Positions 35,746 through 46,344 of a stretch of DNA of 64,000 nucleotides are shown here, one piece after another; positions within the stretch are counted from its first letter, which is position 1, and each line of letters begins with the position of its first letter. This stretch comes from Methylotenera sp. RIFCSPLOWO2_02_FULL_45_14 (GTDB taxonomy: Bacteria; Pseudomonadota; Gammaproteobacteria; Burkholderiales; Methylophilaceae), in contig MHBU01000031.1 in NCBI GenBank assembly GCA_001803395.1, forward strand, positions 166,167 to 230,166. Direction: 5' to 3'. The position numbers and the translations under genes are program-made. The notes below the pieces were generated by a model. That model searched no databases and was not told where the DNA came from. It saw nothing but the letters and a program-made list of their open reading frames with translations.

Positions 35746-37362
35746 ATGATTGCTATTCTCGAAGCAAAGCGTGCTGGTCTGCTATCAAGGGGTCATTGGC
35801 TCAACAATGTCTTAGCCGGCGTGATTGTCGGCGTTGTTGCGTTGCCGTTAGCGATGGCGTTCGCTATCGCGTCTGGCGCTAAGCCTGAGCAAGGTCTTTA
35901 TACGGCGATAGTGGCGGGCGGTTTGACCTCGTTATTCGGCGGTAGCCGATTGCAAATTGCCGGCCCTACTGGGGCTTTCATCGTGATTCTGGCAGGCATC
36001 ACTGCCAAGTACGGCATTGAAGGTTTGCAGGTAGCGACGCTGATGGCAGGGATTATGCTCATGTTGATGGGGCTAACGCGACTGGGCGGTGTCATTAAGT
36101 TTATTCCAGACCCTGTTATTGTTGGCTTTACCAGTGGTATCGGCATCATTATTTTTGTTGGTCAGTGGAAGGACTTTTTTGGATTGTCACCAGTAATAGG
36201 TGTTGAGCATTTTCATGAGAAGTTCTGGCATCTGATACAAGCCTTTCCGAGTTTGCAACTTGAATCTACCGTACTTGGGTTGCTGACGCTGGCGGTTCTT
36301 ATACTATCTCCGCGTGTATTTAAGCGCATCCCATCACCGCTGGTAGCAATGGTAGTTGCTACGGTAGTGCAGTGGTTCTTTCATTTTGAACACGTGGCTA
36401 CTATTGGCAGCGCTTTTGGTGGAATTCCACAAACCTTGCCACACTTTCAAGTGCCTTCGGTAACGTTTTCTGAAGTATTGAAATTGATCGGCCCAGCTTT
36501 TACTATTGCCCTATTAGGCGCCATTGAATCGCTGCTATCAGCCGTGGTGGCAGATGGCATGACTAGTACCAAACATGACTCCAATCAGGAGCTGGTCGGT
36601 CAAGGCATTGCCAACATCTTTTCACCGCTGTTCGGCGGCTTCGCCTCCACTGGTGCTATTGCTCGTACCGCCACCAATATCCGTAACGGCGGAACCAGTC
36701 CATTAGCAGGTCTCGTTCATGTGGTCACGCTTGTCATCATCGTGTTAGTACTGGCGCCATTAGCCTCTCATATTCCGCTGTGTGCGCTATCAGCCATTTT
36801 ATTTGTCGTGGCTTACAACATGAGTGAGTTGCACCGTTTTTCTCACATGGTACGTACTGCACCAAAGCCAGATGTGGCGGTATTGATAATTACATTTGTG
36901 TTGACGGTGTTTGGTGATTTAGTCATCGCCGTCAACATTGGTGTGTTGCTGGCTTGTTTGCTGTTTATGAAGCGTATGTCTGAGGCTGTTGTTATTAAGC
37001 AGCAGACACATGAGAAATTGATATTAGAAATTGATAATAAAGATTTTCAACTTCCTCCTAAAACGGTTGTATTCGATATTGAAGGACCATTTTTCTTTGG
37101 TGCCGCACAACATCTTGAAAGCGCGCTGGAGAGTGTTCACGGACACGCTGAGATATTAGTGTTGCGTTTAGGCAAGGTGCCATTTATCGATGCCACTGCG
37201 ATGCAATCACTATGGGGTTTGCTTGATACTTGCAGGCGACATAAAACGCGTTTGGTATTGTGTGAGCCACGACCCAATGTGTTTAACAAATTAAAACTGG
37301 CTGGGTTAGTCGCACAGATTGGTCCGGAAAACATGCTGGAACATATCTATCAACTTCATTAG
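35746..37362 (+). CDS. SulP-family anion transporter with STAS domain
   Basis: This 538-residue membrane protein has the SulP signature region (NNVLAGVIVGVVALPLAMAF) and 10-12 hydrophobic segments to about residue 410. A cytoplasmic STAS domain follows (TVVFDIEGPFFFGAAQHLES, then VPFIDATAMQSLWGLL). SulP proteins move sulfate, bicarbonate or other anions; the substrate here is not evident. No carbonic anhydrase or sulfate-assimilation gene is adjacent. A degenerate receiver-like ORF follows 17 bp later. Confidence 0.93.
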   Translation: MIAILEAKRAGLLSRGHWLNNVLAGVIVGVVALPLAMAFAIASGAKPEQGLYTAIVAGGLTSLFGGSRLQIAGPTGAFIVILAGITAKYGIEGLQVATLMAGIMLMLMGLTRLGGVIKFIPDPVIVGFTSGIGIIIFVGQWKDFFGLSPVIGVEHFHEKFWHLIQAFPSLQLESTVLGLLTLAVLILSPRVFKRIPSPLVAMVVATVVQWFFHFEHVATIGSAFGGIPQTLPHFQVPSVTFSEVLKLIGPAFTIALLGAIESLLSAVVADGMTSTKHDSNQELVGQGIANIFSPLFGGFASTGAIARTATNIRNGGTSPLAGLVHVVTLVIIVLVLAPLASHIPLCALSAILFVVAYNMSELHRFSHMVRTAPKPDVAVLIITFVLTVFGDLVIAVNIGVLLACLLFMKRMSEAVVIKQQTHEKLILEIDNKDFQLPPKTVVFDIEGPFFFGAAQHLESALESVHGHAEILVLRLGKVPFIDATAMQSLWGLLDTCRRHKTRLVLCEPRPNVFNKLKLAGLVAQIGPENMLEHIYQLH

Positions 37363-37379
37363 CGAGAGGAAAGTGATCA

Positions 37380-37667
37380 GTGAACAACAAAGCATTGGTG
37401 ATACAAGACAGTCAAACAACCTCGTTTGACGATAACACATTCATGACCAGCAGAAATCTGGTGGCCGAATATTGCAGCACAGGATCAAGTGCTTTGTCCG
37501 CAATCACAACGGCACGCTATCGATGTGTAGTGGTGTCTATGGATATGCAGCGAGAAGATCCGATAGCCATTATTGGCGCGCTGCGCGGTGCTGAAAACAC
37601 ACTTGGTTTATCTCCGCTCAGATATTGGTTACAGGCAGAGTTCGTCAGCCGACACAGTCGGAAATGA
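37380..37667 (+). CDS. Short, degenerate receiver-domain-like protein
   Basis: The 95-residue product from GTG at 37380 opens with KALVIQDSQT and has CVVVSMDMQREDP near residue 50, which resembles the phospho-acceptor strand of response regulators (DMQ after hydrophobic residues). The acidic pair expected near the N-terminus is missing, and it stops about 25 residues short of a full receiver domain. GAGAGG lies 11 bases upstream. It could regulate the SulP transporter or be a fragment. The rest of the gap to 37850 holds nothing recognisable. Confidence 0.4.
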   Translation: MNNKALVIQDSQTTSFDDNTFMTSRNLVAEYCSTGSSALSAITTARYRCVVVSMDMQREDPIAIIGALRGAENTLGLSPLRYWLQAEFVSRHSRK

Positions 37668-37853
37668 CTAAATTCAACATCAGTGCACAGATTTGGTCGT
37701 ACCATTTGAAGTGATCATCATCACGTCATTTACGCCCGCCATAAATACTTTTGCAAAGGTTTCACTCAGTTAAATGTCTAGGTACTATTGAGTTGCCCTT
37801 TAGTTATTTGGTAATGCCAATTTAACTTTTACAAAAGCCGGTGCATTTTTTGC

Positions 37854-37859
37854 TAGAAT
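37854..37859 (+). promoter_or_regulatory. Candidate extended -10 promoter of glgP
   Basis: TGCTAGAAT (37851-37859) fits an extended -10 (TGN-TAGAAT). A start near 37866 would exclude the ATG at 37858 and favour the ATG at 37891 as translation start. Confidence 0.35.
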
Positions 37860-37890
37860 GGCGTGTATTCATCACTACAAGACCTGCAAA

Positions 37891-40407
37891 ATGAAAACGT
37901 CAAATGAAACAACAGCAAAATCAAAAAAAACGCTTAAAGCTAAAGCGAGTGTTATTCCTAAGCTCACGCCGATTCATCAATCTTTACAAAATCATTTGAT
38001 TTTCTCAAGCTTCAAGACTAGCAATGCTGCTACGCCTAGAGATTGGTATGAAGCCGCCAGTTATACAGTGCGAGACCATGTGGTGGCACGTTGGATTAAA
38101 ACGGCGGAATCTTATTATCGTGATGATCCTAAGCGCGTTTATTATTTATCATTAGAGTTCTTAATCGGCCGTATGTTGAGTAATGCTGCACTAAATTTGG
38201 GCGTTAATGATGAGTTGAAAGAAGGTTTGGCATCATTAGGACACTATTTAGAAAACACCGTGGAATTAGAAACAGATGCCGCATTGGGTAATGGTGGCCT
38301 AGGTCGGCTTGCTGCATGCTTCCTGGATTCTATGGCAACCATGGATATTCCAGCGGCAGGCTATGGCATTCGTTATGAATACGGCATGTTCAGGCAATCG
38401 ATTGAAAATGGCCAGCAGGTTGAAAACCCTGATAACTGGTTGCGTTATGGCAATATTTGGGAGTTTCAACGCCCTGAGGCTACCTACGGCATCAAATTTT
38501 ACGGCCATGTGTTGAAGTATCCAACGGATGATGGCGAAGTGGAACGTTGGGTGGATGCTGAACACGTGGTGGCAATGGCCTATGATGTGCCAGTCCCTGG
38601 CTATGGTACTGATACCGTAAACAACTTGCGTTTATGGTCAGCCAAAGCTGCGCGTGAGTTTGATTTAAAGCATTTTAATGATGGTAATTATGAAAAAGCG
38701 GTTGAAGAACGTAATGCTACAGAGAGCATTTCTAAAATATTGTATCCAAACGACGCTTCGGTGTTGGGTAAAGAGTTGCGCTTAAAACAGCAGTATTTCT
38801 TTGTATCTGCCTCTATTCAAGATATTTTACGTCGCTTTTTAAACACGCATGAAATGAAGAAACAAGCGGATTGGAAAATCCTGCCAGAAAAAATCGCCAT
38901 TCAACTCAATGATACGCATCCAGCCATTGGTGTGGCTGAAATGATGTATCAATTAGTAGATGTGCATGCGTTACCTTGGGCTTTTGCTTGGGAATTGGTA
39001 GGTAAAATTTTTGCTTACACTAACCACACGCTCATGCCAGAAGCCTTAGAAACTTGGACGGTTGATTTGTTTGGCCGTTTATTACCCCGCCATTTAGAAA
39101 TTATTTATAAAATCAACTTTGAATTTTTACACATGGTAAATCATCACTTCCCAGGTGATGCTGATTTGCTCAAACGTGTATCAATTATTGATGAAACTAA
39201 TGGTCGCCGTGTGCGCATGGCGCATTTGGCGGTAGTGGGTAGTCATACCGTTAACGGCGTTGCGGCACTGCACAGCGAGTTATTGAAGCAGCATCTTTTT
39301 GCAGATTTTGATCGTATTTACCCTGGAAAATTAACCAATGTGACCAATGGCATTACCCCTCGCCGTTGGTTAAATCAGGCTAACCCTGGATTAACTGCAC
39401 TGATTGAAAAGGCCATTGGTGCGGGCTTCAAAAAAGACCTCACGCAAATTAAAAAAATCACGCCTTTAGCAGATGATGCAGATTTTAGAAAAGCCTTTGC
39501 GGCGGTAAAGTATGCCAATAAAGTAAGATTGGCCGCAAAAATTGAACAAAAAACAGGCATTAAACTTAACACCAATAGTTTGTTTGATGTGCAAATTAAA
39601 CGTATTCACGAATATAAACGCCAATTGCTTAATGTATTGCACGTGATTACTTTGTATAACCGCATTCGTAGTGGCGAAAAAGGTATTACGCCACGCACTA
39701 TTATTTTTGGCGGTAAAGCGGCGCCCGGTTATTGGATGGCAAAACAAATCATCCGCTTAATCAACGATGTTGCGGCAATTGTGAATGAGGATGTTGCCGT
39801 TGGTGATCAACTCAAAGTGGTGTATTACCCTAATTATGAAGTTTCAGCCGCTGAAATTTTATTCCCGGGCAGTGATTTATCTGAACAAATTTCAACTGCG
39901 GGTACCGAGGCAAGCGGCACCGGCAACATGAAAATGGCTTTAAATGGTGCGCTCACCATTGGTACATTGGATGGCGCCAATGTTGAAATTAAAGAAGAAG
40001 TGGGTGACGAAAATATCTTTATTTTTGGCTTAACAACCCCGCAAGTGGCTGAAATGAAAGCCAGTGGTTATACCCCGCGTGATTATTACCATAGTAATTT
40101 AGAGTTAAAACAAGTGCTGGATATGATTGCGAGTGGCTATTTCTCAGTGGATGAACCAAACCGCTATCAAGCGATTGTTGATAATTTGTTGAACAATGAT
40201 CAATATTTACTTTTAGTGGATTACGCCAGTTACATAGATGCGCAAGATAGAGTAGGTAAATTGTATCAACACCAGGATGAATGGACGCGTATGGCGATTT
40301 TGAATGTGGCCAATATGGCCAAGTTCTCAAGCGATCGTGCTATTGGTGATTATGCTAATAATATTTGGCATGTGACGCCAAACGTAAAAGCTAAGACAAA
40401 AAAATAA
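37891..40407 (+). CDS. glgP: Glycogen/starch phosphorylase
   Basis: This enzyme of about 838 residues releases glucose 1-phosphate from alpha-glucans. It has the family stretches RVYYLSLEFLIGRMLSNA, ALGNGGLGRLAACFLDSMA and QLNDTHPAIGVAEMMY. The PLP-binding region is GTEASGTGNMKMALNGALTI, with the Schiff-base Lys in NMKMA. The N-terminal 25 residues are Lys/Thr-rich. An in-frame ATG at 37858 adds 11 residues but overlaps a probable -10 box. No glycogen synthase or branching enzyme lies in the window. Confidence 0.95.
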   Translation: MKTSNETTAKSKKTLKAKASVIPKLTPIHQSLQNHLIFSSFKTSNAATPRDWYEAASYTVRDHVVARWIKTAESYYRDDPKRVYYLSLEFLIGRMLSNAALNLGVNDELKEGLASLGHYLENTVELETDAALGNGGLGRLAACFLDSMATMDIPAAGYGIRYEYGMFRQSIENGQQVENPDNWLRYGNIWEFQRPEATYGIKFYGHVLKYPTDDGEVERWVDAEHVVAMAYDVPVPGYGTDTVNNLRLWSAKAAREFDLKHFNDGNYEKAVEERNATESISKILYPNDASVLGKELRLKQQYFFVSASIQDILRRFLNTHEMKKQADWKILPEKIAIQLNDTHPAIGVAEMMYQLVDVHALPWAFAWELVGKIFAYTNHTLMPEALETWTVDLFGRLLPRHLEIIYKINFEFLHMVNHHFPGDADLLKRVSIIDETNGRRVRMAHLAVVGSHTVNGVAALHSELLKQHLFADFDRIYPGKLTNVTNGITPRRWLNQANPGLTALIEKAIGAGFKKDLTQIKKITPLADDADFRKAFAAVKYANKVRLAAKIEQKTGIKLNTNSLFDVQIKRIHEYKRQLLNVLHVITLYNRIRSGEKGITPRTIIFGGKAAPGYWMAKQIIRLINDVAAIVNEDVAVGDQLKVVYYPNYEVSAAEILFPGSDLSEQISTAGTEASGTGNMKMALNGALTIGTLDGANVEIKEEVGDENIFIFGLTTPQVAEMKASGYTPRDYYHSNLELKQVLDMIASGYFSVDEPNRYQAIVDNLLNNDQYLLLVDYASYIDAQDRVGKLYQHQDEWTRMAILNVANMAKFSSDRAIGDYANNIWHVTPNVKAKTKK

Positions 40408-40419
40408 GCAGCGTACTTA

Positions 40420-40453
40420 ACTTACAAGTAATCCTAACTTACAAGTAATCCTA
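40420..40453. repeat. Two tandem 17-nt units after glgP
   Basis: ACTTACAAGTAATCCTA occurs twice in a row (40420-40436, 40437-40453), directly before the terminator hairpin. It is probably a slippage duplication. Confidence 0.8.
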
Positions 40454-40483
40454 AGACTTTAGACTTTTAGTCTGGGTTTTTTT
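40449..40483 (+). terminator. Terminator of glgP
   Basis: AGACT...AGTCT with flanking CC/GG pairs, followed by seven T's ending at 40483. Confidence 0.65.
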
Positions 40484-40574
40484 AAAGCTTAGCCTAAATT
40501 ATTGTTACTTTTAATTAAATGACATAAATTTACGTTAAGCTTTAATTTTTGGTATTTGTTAATTGGAGATGGTC

Positions 40575-41258
40575 ATGCGCCTTTTTATTGCAGCTGTAAG
40601 TTTTGCTTTGTTTGTTGGCCATGCTAATGCACTGGGTGTCAGTGATTTAACCAATGCCGAAGCCAGTAGCGGGCTTAAAGCCGCGCTGATTCAGGGAGCA
40701 GATAAGGCCGTTAATCAATTAAGCGCAACGGATGGGTTTTTTGGTAATAAAGAAGTCAAAATTCCGTTACCCGATACCCTGAAAAAAGCTGAGAGAACCA
40801 TGCGCATATTGGGGATGGGTAAGCAGGCGGATGAATTGGTGCTGAGAATGAACCGTGCGGCAGAGGCGGCGGTGCCTGAAGCAAAAGCATTATTAGTGGA
40901 TTCAGTCAAAAAAATGAGCGTAACCGATGCTAAAGCTATTTTGACAGGCAGTGATGATGCTGCAACGCAATACTTCAAAAAAACCACATCAGCACCCATG
41001 GCCGAGAAATTTCTGCCTATTGTTAAAAAAGCCACTGAAGATGTGCAGTTGGCTCAGCAATATAATAAATTTGCACAAATGGGCAATAAGGTTGGGTTGG
41101 TGAAAAAAGACCAGGTCAACTTAGAGCAATATGTTACTCAAAAAACGCTTGATGGCGTGTATTTAATGATGGTAAAAGAAGAAGCCGCCATCCGTAAAGA
41201 CCCGGTAGGGCAAACAAGTAATCTTCTGAAGAAAGTGTTTGGCGCATTAAATTATTAA
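40575..41258 (+). CDS. DUF4197 family secreted protein
   Basis: This 227-residue protein has a signal peptide (MRLFIAAVSFALFVGHANA) and an all-helical body with FFGNKEVKIPLPDTLKKAER, VTDAKAILTGSDDAATQYFK and GVYLMMVKEEAAIRKDP, which matches DUF4197. Function is unknown; location is probably periplasmic. The ATG at 40575 is chosen because GGAG lies six bases upstream. It stands alone between glgP and purL. Confidence 0.85.
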   Translation: MRLFIAAVSFALFVGHANALGVSDLTNAEASSGLKAALIQGADKAVNQLSATDGFFGNKEVKIPLPDTLKKAERTMRILGMGKQADELVLRMNRAAEAAVPEAKALLVDSVKKMSVTDAKAILTGSDDAATQYFKKTTSAPMAEKFLPIVKKATEDVQLAQQYNKFAQMGNKVGLVKKDQVNLEQYVTQKTLDGVYLMMVKEEAAIRKDPVGQTSNLLKKVFGALNY

Positions 41259-41407
41259 GTCTAGTTGAAGTAACGATTCAGTGAGTTCTATAAATTCACA
41301 TCTAAACTAGCAATTTCAATCAGCGGCAATGGTCAATTTAGGCTTAATTGTCGCTAATCTGTTAAAATTCTGCTTTATTCAAACCATTGATATTTAGCTG
41401 AGTTTTA

Positions 41408-44400
41408 ATGAGCCAATCTAAACCCAATCCCCAAATGATTAGTTTGCGCGGTAGCGCTGCTTTATCACCTTTTCGCGTTGAAAAAATCCAAAACAAATTA
41501 AACGATATTTGTCCGAATATTGGGCATTTATATGCTGAGTTTTGGCATTTTGCATGGGTTGATAACGCTGCGATAACAGCAGAGCAAGCAAGTAAGCTTA
41601 ATCAAATTTTGACTTACGGCCCAAGTCTTCAGGCAGAAGATCCGCAAGGCGAGCTGATTTTAGTGTTGCCCAGAGTGGGTACGATTTCACCATGGGCATC
41701 GCGTGCTACCGATATTGTGCAGCACTGTGGTTTGCCCGAGATTGCGCGTGTGGAGCGCGGCATTGCTTATTATGTGCAAACTAAAAATGGACAAGCTTTA
41801 ACGGCTGCAGAGCGCCAACAACTGTTGCCTTTAATTCACGACCGCATGACGGAATCTGTATTTTCTCAGTTGCAGGATGCCGCAAAACTTTATCATACAG
41901 CGTCACCTGTGCCATTAAGTACAGTGGATATTTTGCAGGGTGGTAAAGCGGCGCTTAATCAGGCCAATAGCGAGATGGGATTGGCATTATCATCAGATGA
42001 AGTGGATTATCTCGTTGATAATTTTACGAGAATGCAACGCAACCCAACCGATGTTGAATTGATGATGTTTGCACAAGCCAACTCTGAGCATTGTCGACAT
42101 AAAATCTTTAATGCAGACTGGGTGATTGATGGTGAACAGCAAGAGCTGTCGCTATTCGGCATGATACGTAATACGCACAAGCTTAACCCTGGTAACACGG
42201 TGATGGCTTACTCCGATAATTCTTCTATCGTCGCCGGGCAAAACCCGGGGCAAGCCACTAAACGCTTTTATCCAACCGATAATGGTGCGTATGGCTATCT
42301 TGAAGAAGAAATGCATTACCTCATGAAGGTGGAAACGCATAACCACCCGACTGCTATTTCACCTTTCGCCGGTGCGGCCACAGGGGCGGGTGGCGAGATT
42401 CGTGATGAAGGCGCTACTGGCAGCGGTTCTAAGCCTAAAGCGGGGTTGACGGGCTTTTCAGTTTCTAATTTAAATATCCCAAACTTTAATCAACCGTGGG
42501 AATCAAGTAGCTACGGCAAACCAGGACGTATCGCTTCACCGTTGCAGATTATGGTAGATGGCCCGCTTGGAGGCGCGGCTTATAACAACGAGTTTGGTCG
42601 TCCTAACATTGCAGGCTATTTCCGCACGTTTGAGTTGGAAGCCCAAGATGCCAATGGCAAAGCCGAAGTACGTGGCTACCACAAGCCCATTATGTTGGCT
42701 GGCGGCATCGGTAATATTTCTGCCAAACATTCTAAAAAGAACCCGATTCCAGCAGGCGCGGCTTTAGTGCAACTGGGTGGTCCAGCCATGTTGATCGGCC
42801 TTGGTGGCAGTGCGGCATCGAGCATGGATACAGGCAGCAATGTTGAAAACCTGGATTTTGATTCGGTACAACGCGGCAACCCTGAGCTGGAACGCAGAGC
42901 GCAGGAAGTGATTGACCGTTGCTGGCAGTTGGGTGAAAACAATCCAATTTTAAGCATTCACGATGTAGGCGCAGGGGGTATTTCAAATGCTTTTCCTGAA
43001 CTTGTGAATGATGCAGGCGTAGGTGCAATTTTTCAATTACGTGATGTACACAATGAAGAGCCTGGTATGTCGCCACGCGAGCTATGGAGTAACGAGGCGC
43101 AAGAGCGTTACGTAATGGCAATTGCGCAAGCAGATTTGCCGCGTTTTAAAGCGATATGTGAGCGCGAGCGTTGCCCGTTTGCGGTGGTGGGTGTTGCCAC
43201 TGAAGCACGCCATTTAACCGTGGCAGATAGTCATTTTGATAACAAACCTGTGGATATGGATTTATCGGTATTGCTCGGTAAACCACCAAAAATGACACGT
43301 GATGTTAAAAGCACCGCAAAACAATTGCGCGCTTTTGAACCCAGCAAAGTTGATTTAAAAGAAGCCGCGGCGCGTGTATTAAGATTGCCTGGTGTCGCTG
43401 ATAAAACTTTCTTGATTACGATTGGTGACCGTTCCGTAACCGGTTTAGTGGCGCGTGAACAAATGGTTGGACCGTGGCAAGTGCCTGTGGCTGACGTGGC
43501 GGTGACGCTTGCGGGCTTTGAGACGTATATTGGTGAAGCGTTTGCTATCGGTGAAAAAGCGCCGTTAGCTCTCGTGAATGCGCCGGCATCAGGCCGTATG
43601 GCCATTGGTGAGGCAATCACCAATATTGCCGCCTGTTTCATTGATGATTTAAGTAATTTGAAATTATCTGCCAACTGGATGGCGCCAACAGGGCATGCGG
43701 GTGAAGATGCGGCCTTGTATGAAACCGTAAAAGCGGTTGGTATGGAACTTTGCCCGCAACTGGGTATTAGTATTCCCGTCGGCAAAGATTCCATGAGTAT
43801 GAAGACGGTGTGGAGTGAGGTGGGAGCCAATGGGGAGCTCGAAAGTAAAGCGGTTACCTCGCCAATTTCATTGGTAGTAACGGCATTTGCTACAACGCCA
43901 GATGCACGTAAAACCCTGACGCCACAGCTACAAACCAATGTGGCCTCTAAGTTAATCGTGATCGATTTGGGCGCAGGTAAAAATCGTATGGGCGGTTCTA
44001 GTTTGGCGCAGGTTTATGGTGAGGTGGGCGATGTGGCACCTGATGTGGATGATGCTAATCAGCTTAAACACTTCTTTAACACCATCCAGCAATTGAATAA
44101 AGCGGGAAAAATTCTAGCGTACCACGACCGTTCAGATGGTGGTTTATTTACCACCTTGGTTGAAATGGCGTTTGCAGGCCACTGCGGGTTAAATGTTGAT
44201 GTTTCAAGCTTGCCAGGCGGCATTGTCGAAGTGCTATATAACGAGGAACTAGGTGCGGTTATTCAAGTGCCGGCGCAAGATGCACCAGCCATCGTTGCGC
44301 AATTTAACGGCTTGGCACATGTGATTGCTGAGGTAACCGAGGCTAACCAAATCGAAATTAAGCAACACAGCAAGATCATGTTCAGTGACACCCGTGTCAA

Positions 44401-45361
44401 TTTGCATCGCATGTGGTCTGAAACCACCTACCAAATGCAAAAGCTACGCGATAACCCAGTGAGTGCGCAGCAAGAATATGACAAATTACTCAATGTAAGT
44501 GACCGAGGTTTGTTTACGGAGCTGACATACAATCCAAGTGACAATATCGCAGCGCCTTATATCAATACTGGTGTTCGTCCTAAAATGGCGATTTTACGTG
44601 AGCAGGGCGTCAATGGACATGTGGAAATGGCAGCTTCGTTTGATCGCGCAGGCTTTGCCACTTTTGATGTACACATGAGTGACATTATTGCTGGCCGTGT
44701 ATCGCTGCAAGAGTTTGCTGGGCTTGTGGCCTGTGGTGGTTTTTCTTACGGTGATGTACTCGGTGCAGGTGAAGGTTGGGCAAAATCTATTTTATTTAAC
44801 ACGCGTGCACGCGATGAGTTTTCAGCGTTTTTTAATCGCCAGGATAGCTTTGCTTTGGGTGTTTGTAACGGCTGCCAAATGATGAGCAATCTGCGTGAGT
44901 TGATTCCAGGTGCGGCACACTGGCCGCATTTTGTGCGCAATAAATCTGAGCAGTTTGAGGCCAGGCTTGCCATGGTAGAGGTTTTAGAGTCGCCTTCACT
45001 ATTTTTTAACGGCATGGCGGGTAGCAAAATGCCGATTGCAGTGGCACATGGTGAAGGTTTTGCCGAGTTCTCAAAAGAACCTTCTCAAACAAACGCTGTC
45101 AATGAATTGTTGGCGAAAAAATTAGTGACCATGCGCTTTATTGATCATGCGTCAACACCCACTGAGGTTTACCCGTTTAACCCAAACGGATCACCGCAAG
45201 GGGTAACCGGATTAACCAGCACAGATGGGCGTTTTAGTATTATGATGCCACATCCTGAACGTGTGATTCGTAACGTGCAAAACACTTGGCAACGTTGCGA
45301 AGATGCCGAAGATAGCGCTTGGATGAGAATGTTCCGTAATGCAAGACGCAATATTGCATAA
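41408..45361 (+). CDS. purL: Phosphoribosylformylglycinamidine synthase
   Basis: This 1317-residue single-chain (large-type) PurL carries out the fourth step of purine synthesis with glutamine as amide donor. It has an N-terminal domain, two PurM-like synthase halves ([32 protein letters not shown]) and a C-terminal class I glutaminase with nucleophile Cys in GVCNGCQMM (near residue 1155) and His/Glu in PHPERV. Length is normal for proteobacteria. It is apparently monocistronic, with an ankyrin gene 48 bp after it. Confidence 0.97.
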   Translation: MSQSKPNPQMISLRGSAALSPFRVEKIQNKLNDICPNIGHLYAEFWHFAWVDNAAITAEQASKLNQILTYGPSLQAEDPQGELILVLPRVGTISPWASRATDIVQHCGLPEIARVERGIAYYVQTKNGQALTAAERQQLLPLIHDRMTESVFSQLQDAAKLYHTASPVPLSTVDILQGGKAALNQANSEMGLALSSDEVDYLVDNFTRMQRNPTDVELMMFAQANSEHCRHKIFNADWVIDGEQQELSLFGMIRNTHKLNPGNTVMAYSDNSSIVAGQNPGQATKRFYPTDNGAYGYLEEEMHYLMKVETHNHPTAISPFAGAATGAGGEIRDEGATGSGSKPKAGLTGFSVSNLNIPNFNQPWESSSYGKPGRIASPLQIMVDGPLGGAAYNNEFGRPNIAGYFRTFELEAQDANGKAEVRGYHKPIMLAGGIGNISAKHSKKNPIPAGAALVQLGGPAMLIGLGGSAASSMDTGSNVENLDFDSVQRGNPELERRAQEVIDRCWQLGENNPILSIHDVGAGGISNAFPELVNDAGVGAIFQLRDVHNEEPGMSPRELWSNEAQERYVMAIAQADLPRFKAICERERCPFAVVGVATEARHLTVADSHFDNKPVDMDLSVLLGKPPKMTRDVKSTAKQLRAFEPSKVDLKEAAARVLRLPGVADKTFLITIGDRSVTGLVAREQMVGPWQVPVADVAVTLAGFETYIGEAFAIGEKAPLALVNAPASGRMAIGEAITNIAACFIDDLSNLKLSANWMAPTGHAGEDAALYETVKAVGMELCPQLGISIPVGKDSMSMKTVWSEVGANGELESKAVTSPISLVVTAFATTPDARKTLTPQLQTNVASKLIVIDLGAGKNRMGGSSLAQVYGEVGDVAPDVDDANQLKHFFNTIQQLNKAGKILAYHDRSDGGLFTTLVEMAFAGHCGLNVDVSSLPGGIVEVLYNEELGAVIQVPAQDAPAIVAQFNGLAHVIAEVTEANQIEIKQHSKIMFSDTRVNLHRMWSETTYQMQKLRDNPVSAQQEYDKLLNVSDRGLFTELTYNPSDNIAAPYINTGVRPKMAILREQGVNGHVEMAASFDRAGFATFDVHMSDIIAGRVSLQEFAGLVACGGFSYGDVLGAGEGWAKSILFNTRARDEFSAFFNRQDSFALGVCNGCQMMSNLRELIPGAAHWPHFVRNKSEQFEARLAMVEVLESPSLFFNGMAGSKMPIAVAHGEGFAEFSKEPSQTNAVNELLAKKLVTMRFIDHASTPTEVYPFNPNGSPQGVTGLTSTDGRFSIMMPHPERVIRNVQNTWQRCEDAEDSAWMRMFRNARRNIA

Positions 45362-45408
45362 GTTAAAAGCTGTAAATTAAGTTGAAAATAACCTTGGAGA
45401 AAAGTAAC

Positions 45409-45894
45409 ATGAAATTCATTAGTACACTGTTGGCTACACTAGTTTTAAGTTTTTCTATCAATGCCATGGCGCTCACCGATGATGAGAATATGGAATTCGT
45501 AGAGGCTATCACAACTGGTAATTTGAAAATAGTCAAAAAATATGTAGGGGCTGATGCTAAAAATGCCAATGAGAAATCATTTGCATGGTCACCGGTACAA
45601 ATGGCGGCTAATAAAAACCAAATTGAAACCGTAAAGTATTTATTGAGCAAAGGTGCTGATATCAATTATGTACATCCTTTATCACATAACTCAGCGTTTC
45701 ATTTAGCCGTATTTAATGGCTTTGATGATATGGTTAAACTGTTAGCAAGTAGTGGTGCAAATGTTAACGAAAAATTAAAAGCAGAGGTGTCTATCCTTCG
45801 CCCCTTGAAAGATGCAGGTAACACACACATGGTGGAGTTGCTTACAAGCTTGGGCGTGACAGATGAAGGTTGCCAGGAAGAAAAATGTTTTTAA
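45409..45894 (+). CDS. Secreted ankyrin-repeat protein
   Basis: The 161-residue protein has a signal peptide (MKFISTLLATLVLSFSINAMA) and about three ankyrin repeats, clearest in SPVQMAANKNQIETVKYLLS, then SAFHLAVFNGFDDMVKLLAS. The C-terminus has two cysteines (GCQEEKCF) that could form a disulfide. It is likely periplasmic and used for protein binding; partner unknown. The ATG at 45409 follows TTGGAGA. A second secreted ankyrin protein is at 63012. Confidence 0.85.
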   Translation: MKFISTLLATLVLSFSINAMALTDDENMEFVEAITTGNLKIVKKYVGADAKNANEKSFAWSPVQMAANKNQIETVKYLLSKGADINYVHPLSHNSAFHLAVFNGFDDMVKLLASSGANVNEKLKAEVSILRPLKDAGNTHMVELLTSLGVTDEGCQEEKCF

Positions 45895-45897
45895 AAG

Positions 45898-45913
45898 TGT
45901 GACTTAGGTCACG
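45898..45913. promoter_or_regulatory. CRP-like palindrome upstream of fccA
   Basis: TGTGA-CTTAGG-TCACG matches the CRP-family half-sites TGTGA-N6-TCACA with one mismatch and lies 54 bp before fccA. A regulator of the CRP/FNR family is a guess. Confidence 0.35.
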
Positions 45914-45966
45914 CATTATTCATAAAAATTATTTAGAATGGGGTTTTAATTTACTTTCAAAATGCC

Positions 45967-46344
45967 ATGAAAAAAATAATTACCATGATGGTTTTGGCAA
46001 CATTATTGATAACCTCAGTAGCAAGCGCTGCTGAGGTTTTTGTTTTATCCGCAGACCAAAGTAACCATATACGTGTATTAGCCGCTTCTTGTGCCGCTTG
46101 TCACGGAACCAATGGCAATGGTGTTGATAAGGCGAAACTACTAGCCGGCATTGAAAAAACAGATTTTTTAACAAAAATGTTAGCCTTTAAATCAGGTGAG
46201 CGCGAGGCGACCGTCATGCATAGGCATGCTAGAGGTTTGAATACACAAGAGATAGAAGGCTTGGCAACCTATTTCTCATCGCAAATACCACGTCAACCAT
46301 CAGCGTTAACTTCACAAGTTTTAAATAAAAATCATGCAAACTAA
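45967..46344 (+). CDS. fccA: Flavocytochrome c sulfide dehydrogenase, cytochrome subunit
   Basis: The 125-residue protein has a signal peptide (ITMMVLATLLITSVASAA) and one c-type heme site, AASCAACHGTNGNG (near residue 40), with a probable Met ligand later (KMLAFKSGEREATVMHRHAR). This fits the small cytochrome subunit of FCSD. It passes electrons from the flavoprotein to the respiratory chain in the periplasm. It overlaps fccB by 11 bases, so the two are translationally linked. Confidence 0.85.
   Translation: MKKIITMMVLATLLITSVASAAEVFVLSADQSNHIRVLAASCAACHGTNGNGVDKAKLLAGIEKTDFLTKMLAFKSGEREATVMHRHARGLNTQEIEGLATYFSSQIPRQPSALTSQVLNKNHAN

Noticed and set aside
43231-43938. 235-codon minus-strand ORF inside purL
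   Set aside because: It is antisense to well-conserved PurL domain sequence; Ser/Ala/Thr-rich shadow translation with no family.
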